This document shows positions 32,874 through 42,392 of a DNA stretch of 64,000 nt, in pieces. Origin of the DNA: Pantoea sp. A4. GTDB lineage: Bacteria > Pseudomonadota > Gammaproteobacteria > Enterobacterales > Enterobacteriaceae. The notes beneath the pieces are model-generated. The model had not been told where the DNA came from. It made no database searches and saw only the letters and a list, made by a program, of their open reading frames with translations. Numbering within the stretch: position 1 is the first letter of the stretch; every line of letters starts with the position of its first letter. Position numbers and translations under genes: made by a program. The stretch spans positions 22,429 through 86,428 of the forward strand of contig NZ_ALXE01000024.1 of assembly GCF_000295955.2 (NCBI RefSeq), written 5' to 3'.

Positions 32874-33848
32874 TCACCCGCGCCCGTGGGGTTCATCCCA
32901 GTTAAAAGCCGGGCCGACCGAGATCACCCCGTTAGGGTTGATGGTCTTGTGGCTGCAATAGTAGTGATGGCGAATGTGCGGCAGGTTGACCGTTTCGGCA
33001 ATGCCCGGCATCTGGTAGATATCGCGCAGGAAGCCATTAAGGTTGATAAAATCACTGATCCGGTGACGATCGCACTTAAAGTGGGTGACATAAACCGGAT
33101 CAAAGCGCACCAGCGTGGTCCATAAACGCAGATCGGCTTCGGTCAGGCTATCACCGGTCAGATAACGATGTTGACCGAGGATCTGCTCCAGTCGCGCCAG
33201 CGAATGGAACAACGCGGTCACGGCTTCGTCATAAGCGGGCTGTGAGGTGGCAAATCCGGCTTTGTACACGCCGTTGTTCACGCTGTCGTAAATCCAGCCA
33301 TTTAGCTCATCGATCTTTTCGCGCAGTGCCAACGGATAGTAATCGCCTGCTTTGGCCCCTTGTGCGTCAAAGGCGCTGTTCAGCATGCGGATAATATCTG
33401 CGGATTCGTTGCTTACGATGGTTTGCTGCTGTTTATCCCACAGCACTGGCACCGTAACACGCCCGGTGTAGTGGGGATCGGCATGCAGATAGAGCTGGTA
33501 GAGATACTGTTTTTGATAGAGGTGGTCGCCTGTCGCACCGGGGAAATCATCATTGAACGTCCAGCCGTTCTCCAGCATCAACGGATGCACCACGGAAACC
33601 GAGATAAAATCCTCTAACCCTTTCAGGCTGCGCAATAGCAAAGTGCGGTGTGCCCAGGGGCAGGCGAGGGAGACATACAGATGATAGCGGCCTCGTTCAG
33701 CTGCAAAACCGGCGTTACCGGTTGGGCCTGCGCTGCCATCAGCAGTCACCCAGTTGCGCCACACGGCGTCGCTACGCTTGAAACGTCCACCGGTGGATTT
33801 GGTATCGTACCAGGTGTCATGCCAGACACCGTCAATCAGTTGTCCCAT
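32874..33848 (-). CDS. yqjG: Glutathionyl-hydroquinone reductase YqjG
   Basis: 324-residue Xi-class glutathione transferase. Catalytic Cys in S-L-A-C-P-W-A-H, GST C-terminal domain with L-T-E-A-D-L-R-L-W, and the conserved end F-N-W-D-E-P-H. Reduces glutathionyl-hydroquinones to hydroquinones. It lies downstream of yqjF on the same strand, as in E. coli, separated by yqjF's terminator. Confidence 0.92.
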   Translation of the reverse strand: MGQLIDGVWHDTWYDTKSTGGRFKRSDAVWRNWVTADGSAGPTGNAGFAAERGRYHLYVSLACPWAHRTLLLRSLKGLEDFISVSVVHPLMLENGWTFNDDFPGATGDHLYQKQYLYQLYLHADPHYTGRVTVPVLWDKQQQTIVSNESADIIRMLNSAFDAQGAKAGDYYPLALREKIDELNGWIYDSVNNGVYKAGFATSQPAYDEAVTALFHSLARLEQILGQHRYLTGDSLTEADLRLWTTLVRFDPVYVTHFKCDRHRISDFINLNGFLRDIYQMPGIAETVNLPHIRHHYYCSHKTINPNGVISVGPAFNWDEPHGRG

Positions 33849-33860
33849 ATGCCCTCCAAA

Positions 33861-33890
33861 AACGAAAAGGGCGGAGAAGATCTCCGCCCT
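33861..33890 (-). terminator. yqjF terminator
   Basis: Ten-base-pair perfect stem AGGGCGGAGA / TCTCCGCCCT with an AGA loop, followed on the minus strand by TTTTCGTTTTT. Confidence 0.8.
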
Positions 33891-33914
33891 GACAAGTATA
33901 TGCGTTGTTGTCGC

Positions 33915-34325
33915 TTAGAAAGACGCAGAAGGCTGCAGTTTCTTGCGAATCAGTGCATCAATGCTGTATGCACCCGGTCCAACCAGACCTAACACCAGGA
34001 AGCCACCGGCGATAGACATGTTTTTCATGAACATCAGCTGGTTAATTTCGTTCGCGAAATCAACGTGGAAGATAAACGCGGTCAGCAGGGTGAAAGCTGC
34101 GGTAAACAGCGCGGTGAAACGCGTCAGGAAACCAAACAGAATCGCCAGACCGCCGCCAAACTCCAGCAGAATAACCAGTGGCAGCAGGAAGCCAGGAACG
34201 CCTGCAGACTGCATGTACTGCGCAGTGCCTGCGTAACCGGTGATTTTGCCCCAACCTGCAACGATGAACAGGATTGGCATCAGGATACGTGCCAGCAGCA
34301 GGCCAGTGTCTTCGAATTTTTTCAT
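33915..34325 (-). CDS. yqjF: DoxX family membrane protein YqjF
   Basis: 136 residues with four transmembrane helices and the DoxX features A-R-I-L-M-P-I-L-F-I-V-A-G-W-G-K and L-L-E-F-G-G-G-L. Function uncertain; DoxX proteins are tied to thiol and quinone chemistry. Two adjacent ATGs (34328 and 34325) exist; the second has better spacing from GGAG and matches the E. coli start M-K-K. Confidence 0.88.
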   Translation of the reverse strand: MKKFEDTGLLLARILMPILFIVAGWGKITGYAGTAQYMQSAGVPGFLLPLVILLEFGGGLAILFGFLTRFTALFTAAFTLLTAFIFHVDFANEINQLMFMKNMSIAGGFLVLGLVGPGAYSIDALIRKKLQPSASF

Positions 34326-34525
34326 CATTTACTCCAACGGTTTTTTACGACAGGGCAAATGCGCCTGCGGCTAGTATTACCCGCCGAACTGCGATATTGC
34401 TGTTCATTGGGTTGATAGCTGAAGATGATAGTCGCGGAGTGCAAAGGTTGTAAGCGAGAAAAAATGTTGATGTTATTCAGTAAAACTGAATTAAAGAGGC
34501 CGGATACAACGACCGGCCAGGGGGA

Positions 34526-34810
34526 TCAACGCTGATTGAGGGTGGATTTGATCATGCGCCAGGTACTCCAGACGCCAAATCCGCGCTTGGCCCAGCGCAG
34601 CATCAGACTGGGGCTACGCACCGACCAGATAGCCAGCACGCCGCTGCCAATCGCCAGATAGCGGCGCAGATTGATGAACGTGTGCCAGCCACGATCGTAA
34701 TGTGCCGTGTGTTGAAGCCAGTCACGTCGCGCCGCGCTGAGATCGAGCCGTTGCTGCTGGATGTCACCCAGCAGGTCGTGGATGCGCTGTTCACGCTCCC
34801 GGCGGCTCAT
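34526..34810 (-). CDS. yqjK: YqjK-like family protein
   Basis: 94 residues, M-S-R-R-E-R-E start, basic, with one hydrophobic segment in the second half (L-A-I-G-S-G-V-L-A-I-W). Belongs to the yqjC-D-E-K cluster. Start overlaps the yqjE stop by four bases (A-T-G-A). Function unknown. Confidence 0.85.
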   Translation of the reverse strand: MSRREREQRIHDLLGDIQQQRLDLSAARRDWLQHTAHYDRGWHTFINLRRYLAIGSGVLAIWSVRSPSLMLRWAKRGFGVWSTWRMIKSTLNQR

Positions 34811-35202
34811 GACTTATCCTCTTCCAGCAGGCGGCGATCGGTTTCCAGCTCTTTGCGCGTATGGCGCAGCAGCGTGGACTGGCGAGATTTGTACAGCGTC
34901 CACAAGCCAAAAATCAGCGCCAGGCCAAACAGCACGGCAGTGGTGATACCCATTGCCATCAGGCGATATTGCGCGTCAACAGCCCAGATGATCAGTACCA
35001 TCAGGCTCATCAAGCCAAAAGCCGTGAATAGCATGGTCAGACCAATCATCAGTAACATCTGAATCAGATTGGCCTTTTCCTCTTCCAGTTCTGCCACTGC
35101 CAGCCGCACGCGGGTTTCAGCCATGCTGACCAGCGTCGTCACAATGCGCTGTCCGATGTGGATGACCCCTTTGCCGGGGCCGTGGCTTTGCTGTTTATCC
35201 AT
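34807..35202 (-). CDS. yqjE: Inner membrane protein YqjE (phage holin family)
   Basis: 131 residues with two central transmembrane segments flanked by charged helices; family PF07332 (actinobacterial-type holin 3-like). In E. coli YqjE acts with YqjD, ElaB and related proteins at the inner membrane. The start at 35202 follows the yqjD stop by two bases; the track-length frame to 35271 overlaps yqjD and is rejected. Confidence 0.88.
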   Translation of the reverse strand: MDKQQSHGPGKGVIHIGQRIVTTLVSMAETRVRLAVAELEEEKANLIQMLLMIGLTMLFTAFGLMSLMVLIIWAVDAQYRLMAMGITTAVLFGLALIFGLWTLYKSRQSTLLRHTRKELETDRRLLEEDKS

Positions 35203-35204
35203 AA

Positions 35205-35510
35205 TTAACGACGGGAGAGCAGAATACCCAGCGCAACGCCAATCGCTGCACCAATACCCACGCCATGCCATGGATTTTCGCGCACGTAGTCATCGGCTTT
35301 TGCGGCCGCTTCTCGCGTGGTTTGCGCCAGACGCTCACCAGAGTCGCCAAGACGCTCGCGTGAGCTATTCAGTGCGGCTTGCGCTTTGTGGCGCAGTTTA
35401 TCCAGCTCGGTTTTAGACTTCTCACTGGAGCTGCTCAGCACTTCTTCCAGCGTATCGGCGAGATTTTTCAGTTCGGCGCGCAGGTGTTCAGAAGATGATT
35501 CTTTAGACAT
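35205..35510 (-). CDS. yqjD: Membrane-anchored ribosome-binding protein YqjD (DUF883)
   Basis: 101 residues, same length as E. coli YqjD. Long amphipathic helix (residues about 5-75) followed by a C-terminal tail anchor (G-V-G-I-G-A-A-I-G-V-A-L-G-I-L-L). In E. coli it tethers stationary-phase ribosomes to the membrane; RpoS-dependent. Start at 35510 follows AAGGAGTC. Confidence 0.92.
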   Translation of the reverse strand: MSKESSSEHLRAELKNLADTLEEVLSSSSEKSKTELDKLRHKAQAALNSSRERLGDSGERLAQTTREAAAKADDYVRENPWHGVGIGAAIGVALGILLSRR

Positions 35511-35545
35511 AAATGACTCCTTCATGCAGCTATGTGAATGCCATA

Positions 35546-35920
35546 TCAGTAAGGCTCAGCCTGCGTTTTTTTCAGTTCGCGGCGAGCCTCATCCAGTTTT
35601 TGTTGCCTTTTTTCAATCTTTTCCTGGTCATGCCCTTTGTCACGTTCCTGTTTTAGCTCATGCTCGCGCTCGCCGACTTTCTCTTTCTGCGTGTTGATGC
35701 GTTCCAACTGTGCAGCTTTAAGTTTCTGATCGGTACAGGAAGCCCGGACTTCGGTCAAAGCCCGCTCAAGGCCATTCACCCGGCGCTGATTATCATGCTT
35801 ACGCGCGACGTCAATCTCATGCTGGATATCATTCTCTTTCTGTTTACACAGTGGCTCAGCGGCCAGTAGCGAGCCAGAAAAGAGAAGACACACAAGGCCT
35901 GGCAGCAGTTGACGAATCAT
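35546..35920 (-). CDS. yqjC: DUF1090 periplasmic protein YqjC
   Basis: 124 residues. Signal peptide 1-20 (L-F-S-G-S-L-L-A-A), then an almost wholly helical, highly charged coiled-coil region with two cysteines (Cys25 and Cys62). Function unknown. First gene of the yqjC-D-E-K group. Confidence 0.88.
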   Translation of the reverse strand: MIRQLLPGLVCLLFSGSLLAAEPLCKQKENDIQHEIDVARKHDNQRRVNGLERALTEVRASCTDQKLKAAQLERINTQKEKVGEREHELKQERDKGHDQEKIEKRQQKLDEARRELKKTQAEPY

Positions 35921-36103
35921 TGGGCGGTTTTCCTTAACAGGGCACAGGGCGAACGATACAAGGCAATCGTCCTGAAAATGAATGCGGCGTGTTGGTATTA
36001 CCGATCAAGCATAGACATCTCAGGGAAAAAGTTCAAAAAACACGAGGAGATAGCAGAATTATGCTGGCCGTTGCGTCGTTAACAACGGCCAGAGGTGGGA
36101 GGA

Positions 36104-36418
36104 TCAGACGAAGACAAATCCCTGGGGCAGCAAGTGGCGCAGCAGGCGCTGTGCGGCCTGATTCTGCGCATCGGAATCGAAGTGGATGACGAGCGCGTCA
36201 TCCGCAGGGGTGATGCTCTTAATATGAATCCCTTGCGCAGTGAGCTGTTGATAGACAAAAAAGCCATCTGGCAGTGGCGCTCCAGCCTGCGCCACACGGA
36301 TTTGCAGCACGCTGTCATGTTGCAACATGCCCGGCAATATACACGCCATGAGCAGAGCCAGCACGCCTGCGGCCAGGACAATACGCACCCGACGCGAAAA
36401 AGAAAAAGAGAGACTCAT
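36104..36418 (-). CDS. mzrA: EnvZ/OmpR regulon modulator MzrA
   Basis: 104-residue single-pass membrane protein: short cytoplasmic N-terminus, transmembrane segment about 11-30, periplasmic domain. In E. coli MzrA interacts with EnvZ and links CpxAR to OmpR. Shorter than E. coli MzrA (127). Its ATG overlaps the yqjA TGA by one base; the GTG one codon earlier is not needed. Conserved pairing with yqjA supports the name. Confidence 0.8.
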   Translation of the reverse strand: MSLSFSFSRRVRIVLAAGVLALLMACILPGMLQHDSVLQIRVAQAGAPLPDGFFVYQQLTAQGIHIKSITPADDALVIHFDSDAQNQAAQRLLRHLLPQGFVFV

Positions 36419-37083
36419 CACTGCGCTTTACCACTCTTACGTTTACGCCATATCACGATGAGTGAGCCGGTCAGGCCGATCACCAGCAGCACCAACGGTA
36501 GCAGCATCAGGCATAGCATCAGTTCATCTTCGTAGCGCCGGAATATCGGTGTTTTACCCAGCGCAAAGCCGAGCACGGTAAGAATCAAGACCCACAACAA
36601 GCCGCTTATCCAGTTAAAGAACTGAAAACGGGCGCTGCTCAGGCCTGAAAGGCCTGCAATGGTCGGAAGCAGAGTGCGTACAAACGCGATAAAACGGCCC
36701 ACCAGCAAGGCTGACAAGCCGTGACGATGAAACAGACTGTGGGCACGTTGATGATATTGCGCCGGGAGATGTGCCAGCCATTTCTGTACGGTGGGTGTGT
36801 TGCCAAGCCATCGTCCCTGAATATAGCTAACCCAGCAACCCAGGCTGGCGCCAGTAGTTAAAATCAGCAGCGTGAGCGGGAAACCCAGCGTTCCTTTCGC
36901 AATCAGCACGCCGACCAGAATCAGCAGGCTATCACCGGGCAAGAATGCCGCAGGCAGTAGGCCATTTTCCAGAAACAGGATCATGAACAAGATGCCATAA
37001 ATTGCCCAGACCAGCGCAGGGTCTGAAAGTGTTTCATAATCCTGTTGCCACAGTGCGTGCAACAGTGCTTGCAAAATATCCAT
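36418..37083 (-). CDS. yqjA: DedA family membrane protein YqjA
   Basis: 221 residues. DedA signatures: [16 protein letters not shown] and [16 protein letters not shown]. An undecaprenyl-phosphate/phospholipid flippase-type family; in E. coli needed with YghB for division, temperature and pH tolerance. ATG at 37083 follows CAGGAAGGATTG. Operon with mzrA. Confidence 0.92.
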   Translation of the reverse strand: MDILQALLHALWQQDYETLSDPALVWAIYGILFMILFLENGLLPAAFLPGDSLLILVGVLIAKGTLGFPLTLLILTTGASLGCWVSYIQGRWLGNTPTVQKWLAHLPAQYHQRAHSLFHRHGLSALLVGRFIAFVRTLLPTIAGLSGLSSARFQFFNWISGLLWVLILTVLGFALGKTPIFRRYEDELMLCLMLLPLVLLVIGLTGSLIVIWRKRKSGKAQ

Positions 37084-37511
37084 CAATCCTTCCTGAACAT
37101 CTTCGTTAAACCGCCACTCTTCAGACTCACTTGCCAGGTTTGTTATTTCATTGCTGAAGCGTCTGGGTGTGTTGCCAGGTCCGTCCGGAACTTATTTGAG
37201 TTCTGTCGTAAAGGCCAGAAAAAGTATGAATAACTGTAACAAATATCCCTCTGGCGAGACAGTCTATTCTCACCGGCAGCAGGTGTTTTACCTTGTGCTG
37301 AGCAGGGTAAAAAGGAGCTTTACACGAGCTGACATTATTGCGTACTAACTAAACATTTTGCGCGTGATTCAGGCAAAAACAAGCTCGGCAGCAGCAAAAC
37401 CTGATTGGTTGAGGCGAGGTGTAGGTGGTGCAGGGGGAGGAGTGAAGCGATAAGCCTGAGGGAGTGGCATTCAGGGCCAGCCGCAAGCCAGCCCTGAATC
37501 GATGAACATGA
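37084..37511. other. Intergenic region between yqjA and sstT
   Basis: 428 bases. Holds the yqjA promoter region and, near sstT, the inverted repeat at 37469-37499 (ATTCAGGGC / GCCCTGAAT). In E. coli alx, ygjR and ygjQ lie elsewhere in this block; none is present here. No gene seen on either strand. Confidence 0.5.
37469..37499 (-). terminator. Possible sstT terminator hairpin
   Basis: Nine-base-pair inverted repeat 13 bases after the sstT stop, without a T tract. Could be a weak or Rho-assisted terminator. Confidence 0.35.
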
Positions 37512-38753
37512 TTACGCGTTACGCGCTTCACGTTCCTCTTGTGCCTGAACCGACTGGCATACCGCAGCGGTAAACAGGATATCGGTTGAAGAGTTCAACG
37601 CAGTTTCGGCAGAGTCCTGCAAAACGCTGATGATGAAGCCCACGGCGACCACCTGCATAGCGATATCATTTGGAATACCAAACATATTTGCGGCAACCGG
37701 GATCAGCAGCAATGAACCGCCAGCCACGCCAGAAGCACCACAGGCGCACAGTGCGCTCAGTAAGCTGAGCAGAATGGCGGTTGGGGTATCAATGTGGATA
37801 TCCAGCGTATGCACCGCTGCCAGCGTCAGTACCGTAATGGTAATTGCTGCACCAGCCATGCTCATGGTAGCCCCAAGAGGAATAGACACGGAGTAGGTGT
37901 CTTCATCCAGGTTGAGGCGTTTTGCCAGAGCCATATTCACCGGAATATTCGCCGCAGAACTGCGGGTAAAGAAGGCGGTAACCCCACTTTCACGCAGGCA
38001 GGTGAATACCAGTGGGTAAGGGTTACGGCGGATTTTCCAGAACACGATGATCGGGTTGAACACCAGCGCCATCAGCAGCATACAGCCCAACAGCAGGCCG
38101 AGCAGGTGGGCATATTGCCACAGCGTGCCGAAACCGGTGGAGGCGATGATGGAAGAGACGAGGCCAAAGATGCCGATTGGCGCGCAGCGAATCACACAGC
38201 GGACTAACCAGGTCACCGCTTCGGCGCTGTCCTGCAACAGTTTACGCGTGCCATCACTGCTGTGACGGAAGGCAAAGCCCAGACCGATTGCCCATGCCAG
38301 GATGCCAATGTAGTTGGCTTCCATAATGGCCTGAATCGGGTTAGACACGATGCGCATAAGCAGACCATGCAGAACTTCTGCAATACCAGAAGGCGGCGTA
38401 ATTGAAGCGTTCGCCGCAGTCAGCGCTAGCTGCTGTGGGAAGAGCGAGCTGAAGAACACCGCAACCATGGAAGCCAGTACGGTACTGAATACGTACAGCA
38501 CGACAATCGGGCGAATATTGGTTTTTTGTCCCTGGCGATGACCTGAAATAGAGGCGATCACCAGCACGAAGACCAGCACAGGCGCGACGGCTTTCAATGC
38601 GCCGACAAAAAGTTCACCTAATAAGCCCATATCCAGCGCCAGATCTTTTGAGATCCCCGCCAGAGCGATACCGGCAACCAGGCCGAGCGCGATTTGAGTC
38701 ACCAGGTTGCCCGCAAAGAGCGAGGCCAGGCGTCGTGGAAGCGATGTTTGCAT
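37512..38753 (-). CDS. sstT: Serine/threonine:Na+ symporter SstT
   Basis: 413-residue DAACS-family transporter with eight helices and two re-entrant loops: [10 protein letters not shown] in hairpin 1 and the A-S-G-V-A-G-G-S glycine-rich hairpin. Takes up L-serine and L-threonine with sodium. Single gene; followed by a weak hairpin. Confidence 0.94.
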   Translation of the reverse strand: MQTSLPRRLASLFAGNLVTQIALGLVAGIALAGISKDLALDMGLLGELFVGALKAVAPVLVFVLVIASISGHRQGQKTNIRPIVVLYVFSTVLASMVAVFFSSLFPQQLALTAANASITPPSGIAEVLHGLLMRIVSNPIQAIMEANYIGILAWAIGLGFAFRHSSDGTRKLLQDSAEAVTWLVRCVIRCAPIGIFGLVSSIIASTGFGTLWQYAHLLGLLLGCMLLMALVFNPIIVFWKIRRNPYPLVFTCLRESGVTAFFTRSSAANIPVNMALAKRLNLDEDTYSVSIPLGATMSMAGAAITITVLTLAAVHTLDIHIDTPTAILLSLLSALCACGASGVAGGSLLLIPVAANMFGIPNDIAMQVVAVGFIISVLQDSAETALNSSTDILFTAAVCQSVQAQEEREARNA

Positions 38754-39151
38754 AACGTTATTTTGCCTTATAGCGAGATAGTATGCCTGGCAGGTGGAAA
38801 CGTTGCCTGCCGGACAGTTTGCCCGCCGGAGTATAAGGAAAAGATCACGTGAGGAAAGAGATAATTCTGTTTTTACGGCGCGGATCGTACTTTTTTTGTG
38901 CTGCCCACAAGATGTTTCTCATCCATCAGGCCCGTCCTGGGGTTTTTAGACGCGATAAAACAGGGTTAAATGCTTAACTTGTAGCAGATTAATGTGCATA
39001 TTTTGTTCAGTGTTTTATGCCATTCACAAATGAATGAATCAACCGCGTGGTCGCAGGAGAGGGCAATGAAGCCAATTTGCAGGTTTGATTCAGCGATCGT
39101 CCTTAACCTATGATACAAGCCGTAATCTTTCAGGCAGAACGGGAGCCTTGG
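38754..39151. other. Divergent intergenic region sstT / CLC transporter
   Basis: About 400 bases containing promoters for both genes. AT-rich toward the CLC gene. No ORF, repeat or known regulatory motif recognised. Confidence 0.5.
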
Positions 39152-40840
39152 GTGAAAGGAAGTAAACACGCACTGAACTGGACCACTTTGCTGGTCGCGA
39201 TCCCGGTTGGGTTCGTGGCTTCCTGGGTGACGCTGGGTTTCCGTGAAGTTATTACCTTGATTAACCGCGTTTTATTTCACAGCAATAATGAAATTACAGT
39301 GGCGATGCACGTTTGGCCGTGGTTCTTCTGGCCACTGTTAGTGGGCGCAGGCGGCGTGCTGGCAGGGTTTTTCCTGCGCTACGCGGTGATGATTGAACAA
39401 CGAAAAACGGTAAAAACGGACTATCTGGAAGTGATTAATGCCCGGCTGGATGCGGTGCCCACGCGGACATCACTGTTCCGCGCACTCTCTTCTATCGCCA
39501 GCATTGGCAGCGGCGCTTCAATTGGTAAAGAGGGGCCGATGGTGCAGCTTTCCGCCCTGAGCGGCAGCCTGATGGGCCGTTTTGTTCCGGCCTCCTTCAA
39601 CCTTAAAAACAGCGATGTGGTGGCCATGGCAGCCGCTGCTGGGCTGTCATCGGTGTATCACGCCCCCCTGGCCTCGGCGATTTTTGTCGCGGAGATCGCT
39701 TTTGGCATCTCAGCGCTACAGCGTTTGATCCCGCTGATTGTCTCCTCTGCGGTGGCGGTGATGACCATGTGGTCCCTTGGCCTGCGCAGCCCGCTCTATC
39801 CGCTGGTGGAGGCGCAGTTCCAGATGGACACCACCAGCGTCCTGTTTAGTCTGTTGATTGGCGTACTTGCGGGGCTGCTTGGCTGGTTGTTAATCAATCT
39901 GATTTCCCGCAGCAAAGCACAGTTCGCGCGGGTGCGATCGTTACCCCTGCGCTTAGGGATCGGTGGCTTTGCCGTGGGCCTGTTAGCACTGATCTCCACC
40001 GATATTTTAGGTAACGGTTACGAAGTGATCGTGAAAATTATCGATGGTGATTACCTGCTGCCGATGTTGCTGCTGCTACTGGTACTGAAAACGGCGGCGA
40101 CCACCCTATCCGTGGGTTCTAATGCAGTGGGCGGTTTGTTCACGCCTTCACTTTTAATGGGCGCATTGCTGGGTGTTGCCGTCGCGACGACAGGAGCCAT
40201 ACTGCACCTGCCGGTGGGCAATACCTTGCTGTATGCCGCCGTTGGCATGGCTGCCGTGTTGGCGGCGGTCAGCCAGGCTCCGCTGATGGCGATGCTGATG
40301 GTGCTGGAGATGACGCTCAATAGCAGCCTGCTGTTCCCGGTGATGCTGGCTTCCGTACTGGCTTCGATGGTGGTTTACCGGCTGCAATCCGCCAGTACCT
40401 ATCCGGTGATCTCGGCGCATTTCAATCGATCCGAGGCCAAGTACGATTTCGACAATATGCGCGTCAGTGAGCTGATTATTCCCGGTGCAGCCTTGCAGCT
40501 CCAGGAGTCCGTGGGCAAAGCGCTGGCGGTAAGTACGCTAAAACGAGAGCGCTATGTTTATGTGATTGATGCAGAAGGGCAATTCCTTGGCGTGGTATCG
40601 ATCCATGAGATTTCACGTCGCGTGCTGTCACAAGAGATCACCCTGGAATCACCGGTGAGCGTGGTGATGGACGATGATTTCCCCTGTGTGTTCCAGAACC
40701 AAAGTATGCGTGAAGGTTGGGAGGCGTTTGCGCGCGTAACGCTGGAGCGTTTACCGGTGCTGAATAACCCGCAGGAGCGTCGCTTTATGGGGGCGCTGAC
40801 GAAGACCAGCCTGATTCAGAAAGCGCAGGAGTTTTTATAG
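39152..40840 (+). CDS. CLC family chloride channel/transporter with C-terminal CBS domains
   Basis: 562 residues from the GTG at 39152, which has GGGAG seven bases upstream; an ATG at 39110 would add 14 residues but has no ribosome site. The CLC core (about residues 10-410) has the gating-Glu motif G-S-G-A-S-I-G-K-E-G-P (Glu127) and G-G-L-F-T-P-S-L. The first selectivity motif G-S-G-I-P of ClcA is not recognisable (K-T-V-K-T-D-Y instead). A CBS pair follows at about 425-560, which E. coli ClcA and ClcB lack. Likely an anion channel or antiporter at the inner membrane; regulation by a CBS ligand is inferred. Confidence 0.85.
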   Translation: MKGSKHALNWTTLLVAIPVGFVASWVTLGFREVITLINRVLFHSNNEITVAMHVWPWFFWPLLVGAGGVLAGFFLRYAVMIEQRKTVKTDYLEVINARLDAVPTRTSLFRALSSIASIGSGASIGKEGPMVQLSALSGSLMGRFVPASFNLKNSDVVAMAAAAGLSSVYHAPLASAIFVAEIAFGISALQRLIPLIVSSAVAVMTMWSLGLRSPLYPLVEAQFQMDTTSVLFSLLIGVLAGLLGWLLINLISRSKAQFARVRSLPLRLGIGGFAVGLLALISTDILGNGYEVIVKIIDGDYLLPMLLLLLVLKTAATTLSVGSNAVGGLFTPSLLMGALLGVAVATTGAILHLPVGNTLLYAAVGMAAVLAAVSQAPLMAMLMVLEMTLNSSLLFPVMLASVLASMVVYRLQSASTYPVISAHFNRSEAKYDFDNMRVSELIIPGAALQLQESVGKALAVSTLKRERYVYVIDAEGQFLGVVSIHEISRRVLSQEITLESPVSVVMDDDFPCVFQNQSMREGWEAFARVTLERLPVLNNPQERRFMGALTKTSLIQKAQEFL

Positions 40841-40846
40841 CGGCAT

Positions 40847-40881
40847 AAAAAAACGGGGTCGGCGCAATGCCAGACCCCGTT
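40847..40881 (-). terminator. dat-ddc operon terminator
   Basis: Stem AACGGGGTC / GACCCCGTT with a T7 tract on the minus strand, 20 bases after the ddc stop. Confidence 0.88.
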
Positions 40882-40901
40882 CATTGACTGATGGCTAATA
40901 C

Positions 40902-42374
40902 TTACTTAGCCAGCAGTTCCTGACCTGTTTTAGCCACCAGTGCCAGCAGGATTTTGATATCTTCCAGCGTCACAGTTGGGTTCAACAGCGTCAGCTTCAG
41001 GCAGGTTACGCCGTTCGACTCAGTCACACCGACGTTAGCACGGCCGGATTCCAGCAGCGCATCACCGATTTTCTGGTTGAACAGGGCAACGTCAGCATCG
41101 CTGCTGTTGGCCATCTGCGCTGGGCGGTAGCGGTACAGCACGCTTGCCAGCTGTGGCTGCATAACCAGTTCCAGGTCCGCTTCTTCCGTCACGTACTGGG
41201 CTACTTGCTGTGCGAGCGTTACACCGTGATCGATGATCGCAGCATACTGTTTCTGACCCAGTGCTTCTAAGCCCATCCACAGTTTCAGTGCATCGAAACG
41301 ACGGGTGGTCTGCAGTGACTTGGAAACCAGATTTGGTACGCCAGCCGCTTCATCAAACTCAGAGTTCAGGTAAGCCGCCTGATAGCGCATCAGCTCGTAG
41401 TGACGTGCATCTTTCAGCAAGAATGCGCCACAGCTGATGGTCTGGAAGTACTGCTTGTGGAAGTCCAGAGTGACGGAGTCCACCAGTTCCAGGCCATCCA
41501 GGTAATCACGATACTTCTCAGACAGCAGCAGTGCGCCACCCCATGCAGCATCAACGTGTACCCAGGTGTTGTGCTCAGCAGCAATACCTGCGATTTCGCG
41601 CAGTGGATCGATAGCACCTGCATCGGTAGTACCGGCAGTTGCCACGATAGCCAGAACCTGCTCGCCGTTCGCCTGCGCTTCAGCCAGTTTGGCTTTCAGA
41701 TCGTTGACGTCCATGCGGGCGAATTCATCGGTTTTCACCAGCGTCACAGAGCGGTAGCCGAGGCCCATCAGCGCCATGTTCTTCTGTACAGAGAAGTGGG
41801 CGTTTTCAGAGCAGAACACTTTGATCTTTTTCAGATCGCCAGGCAGACCATCCTGCTGAACAGAGTGACCCTGACGTTTGAAGAAAGCATCACGCGCCAG
41901 CATCAGACCCATCAGGTTACTCTGAGTGCCGCCGCTGGTGAATACGCCAGCATCGCCAGCGGTGTAACCCACCTGTGCGCGCAGCCATTCGATCAGCTTC
42001 ACTTCAATAATGGTTGCAGATGGGCTCTGATCCCATGAGTCCATGCTCTGGTTGGTGGCGTTGATCAGCACTTCCGCCGCCTGGCTTACGACCAGGCTTG
42101 GGCAGTGCAGGTGCGCCACACACTGCGGGTGGTGTACCAGCAGGCTGTCTTTCAGGAACAGTTCAATTGCACGTTCAATCGCGGCCTGGTTGCCCAGGCC
42201 CTGAGGATTGAAATCCAGCGCAATGCGCTCACGCAGTTCTGCAACGGTTTTGCCCTGATACATATAGGGCTGCTGCAACCAGTTAACAACAGCTTCGCTG
42301 GTTTGCGCGATTGCTTGCTGGTACGCCTCAATGCTCTCATTAGAGGCGGCCAGAATAGGATTTAACTCAGACAT
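40902..42374 (-). CDS. ddc: L-2,4-diaminobutyrate decarboxylase
   Basis: 490-residue group II PLP decarboxylase. PLP Lys307 in D-F-H-K-Q-Y-F, His in the N-A-H-F-S-V segment, Asp in H-V-D-A-A-W-G-G. Decarboxylates L-2,4-diaminobutyrate to 1,3-diaminopropane. ATG at 42374 chosen; a TTG three codons upstream is in frame. It follows dat by 18 bases in one operon, the classic dat-ddc pair of Acinetobacter, Haemophilus and Pantoea-type enterics. Confidence 0.93.
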   Translation of the reverse strand: MSELNPILAASNESIEAYQQAIAQTSEAVVNWLQQPYMYQGKTVAELRERIALDFNPQGLGNQAAIERAIELFLKDSLLVHHPQCVAHLHCPSLVVSQAAEVLINATNQSMDSWDQSPSATIIEVKLIEWLRAQVGYTAGDAGVFTSGGTQSNLMGLMLARDAFFKRQGHSVQQDGLPGDLKKIKVFCSENAHFSVQKNMALMGLGYRSVTLVKTDEFARMDVNDLKAKLAEAQANGEQVLAIVATAGTTDAGAIDPLREIAGIAAEHNTWVHVDAAWGGALLLSEKYRDYLDGLELVDSVTLDFHKQYFQTISCGAFLLKDARHYELMRYQAAYLNSEFDEAAGVPNLVSKSLQTTRRFDALKLWMGLEALGQKQYAAIIDHGVTLAQQVAQYVTEEADLELVMQPQLASVLYRYRPAQMANSSDADVALFNQKIGDALLESGRANVGVTESNGVTCLKLTLLNPTVTLEDIKILLALVAKTGQELLAK

Positions 42375-42392
42375 CTCGGTCAATTACTCCAC

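Noticed and set aside
35203..35271. N-terminal extension of YqjE
   Set aside because: It overlaps yqjD, has no family similarity, and the start at 35202 is the conserved one.
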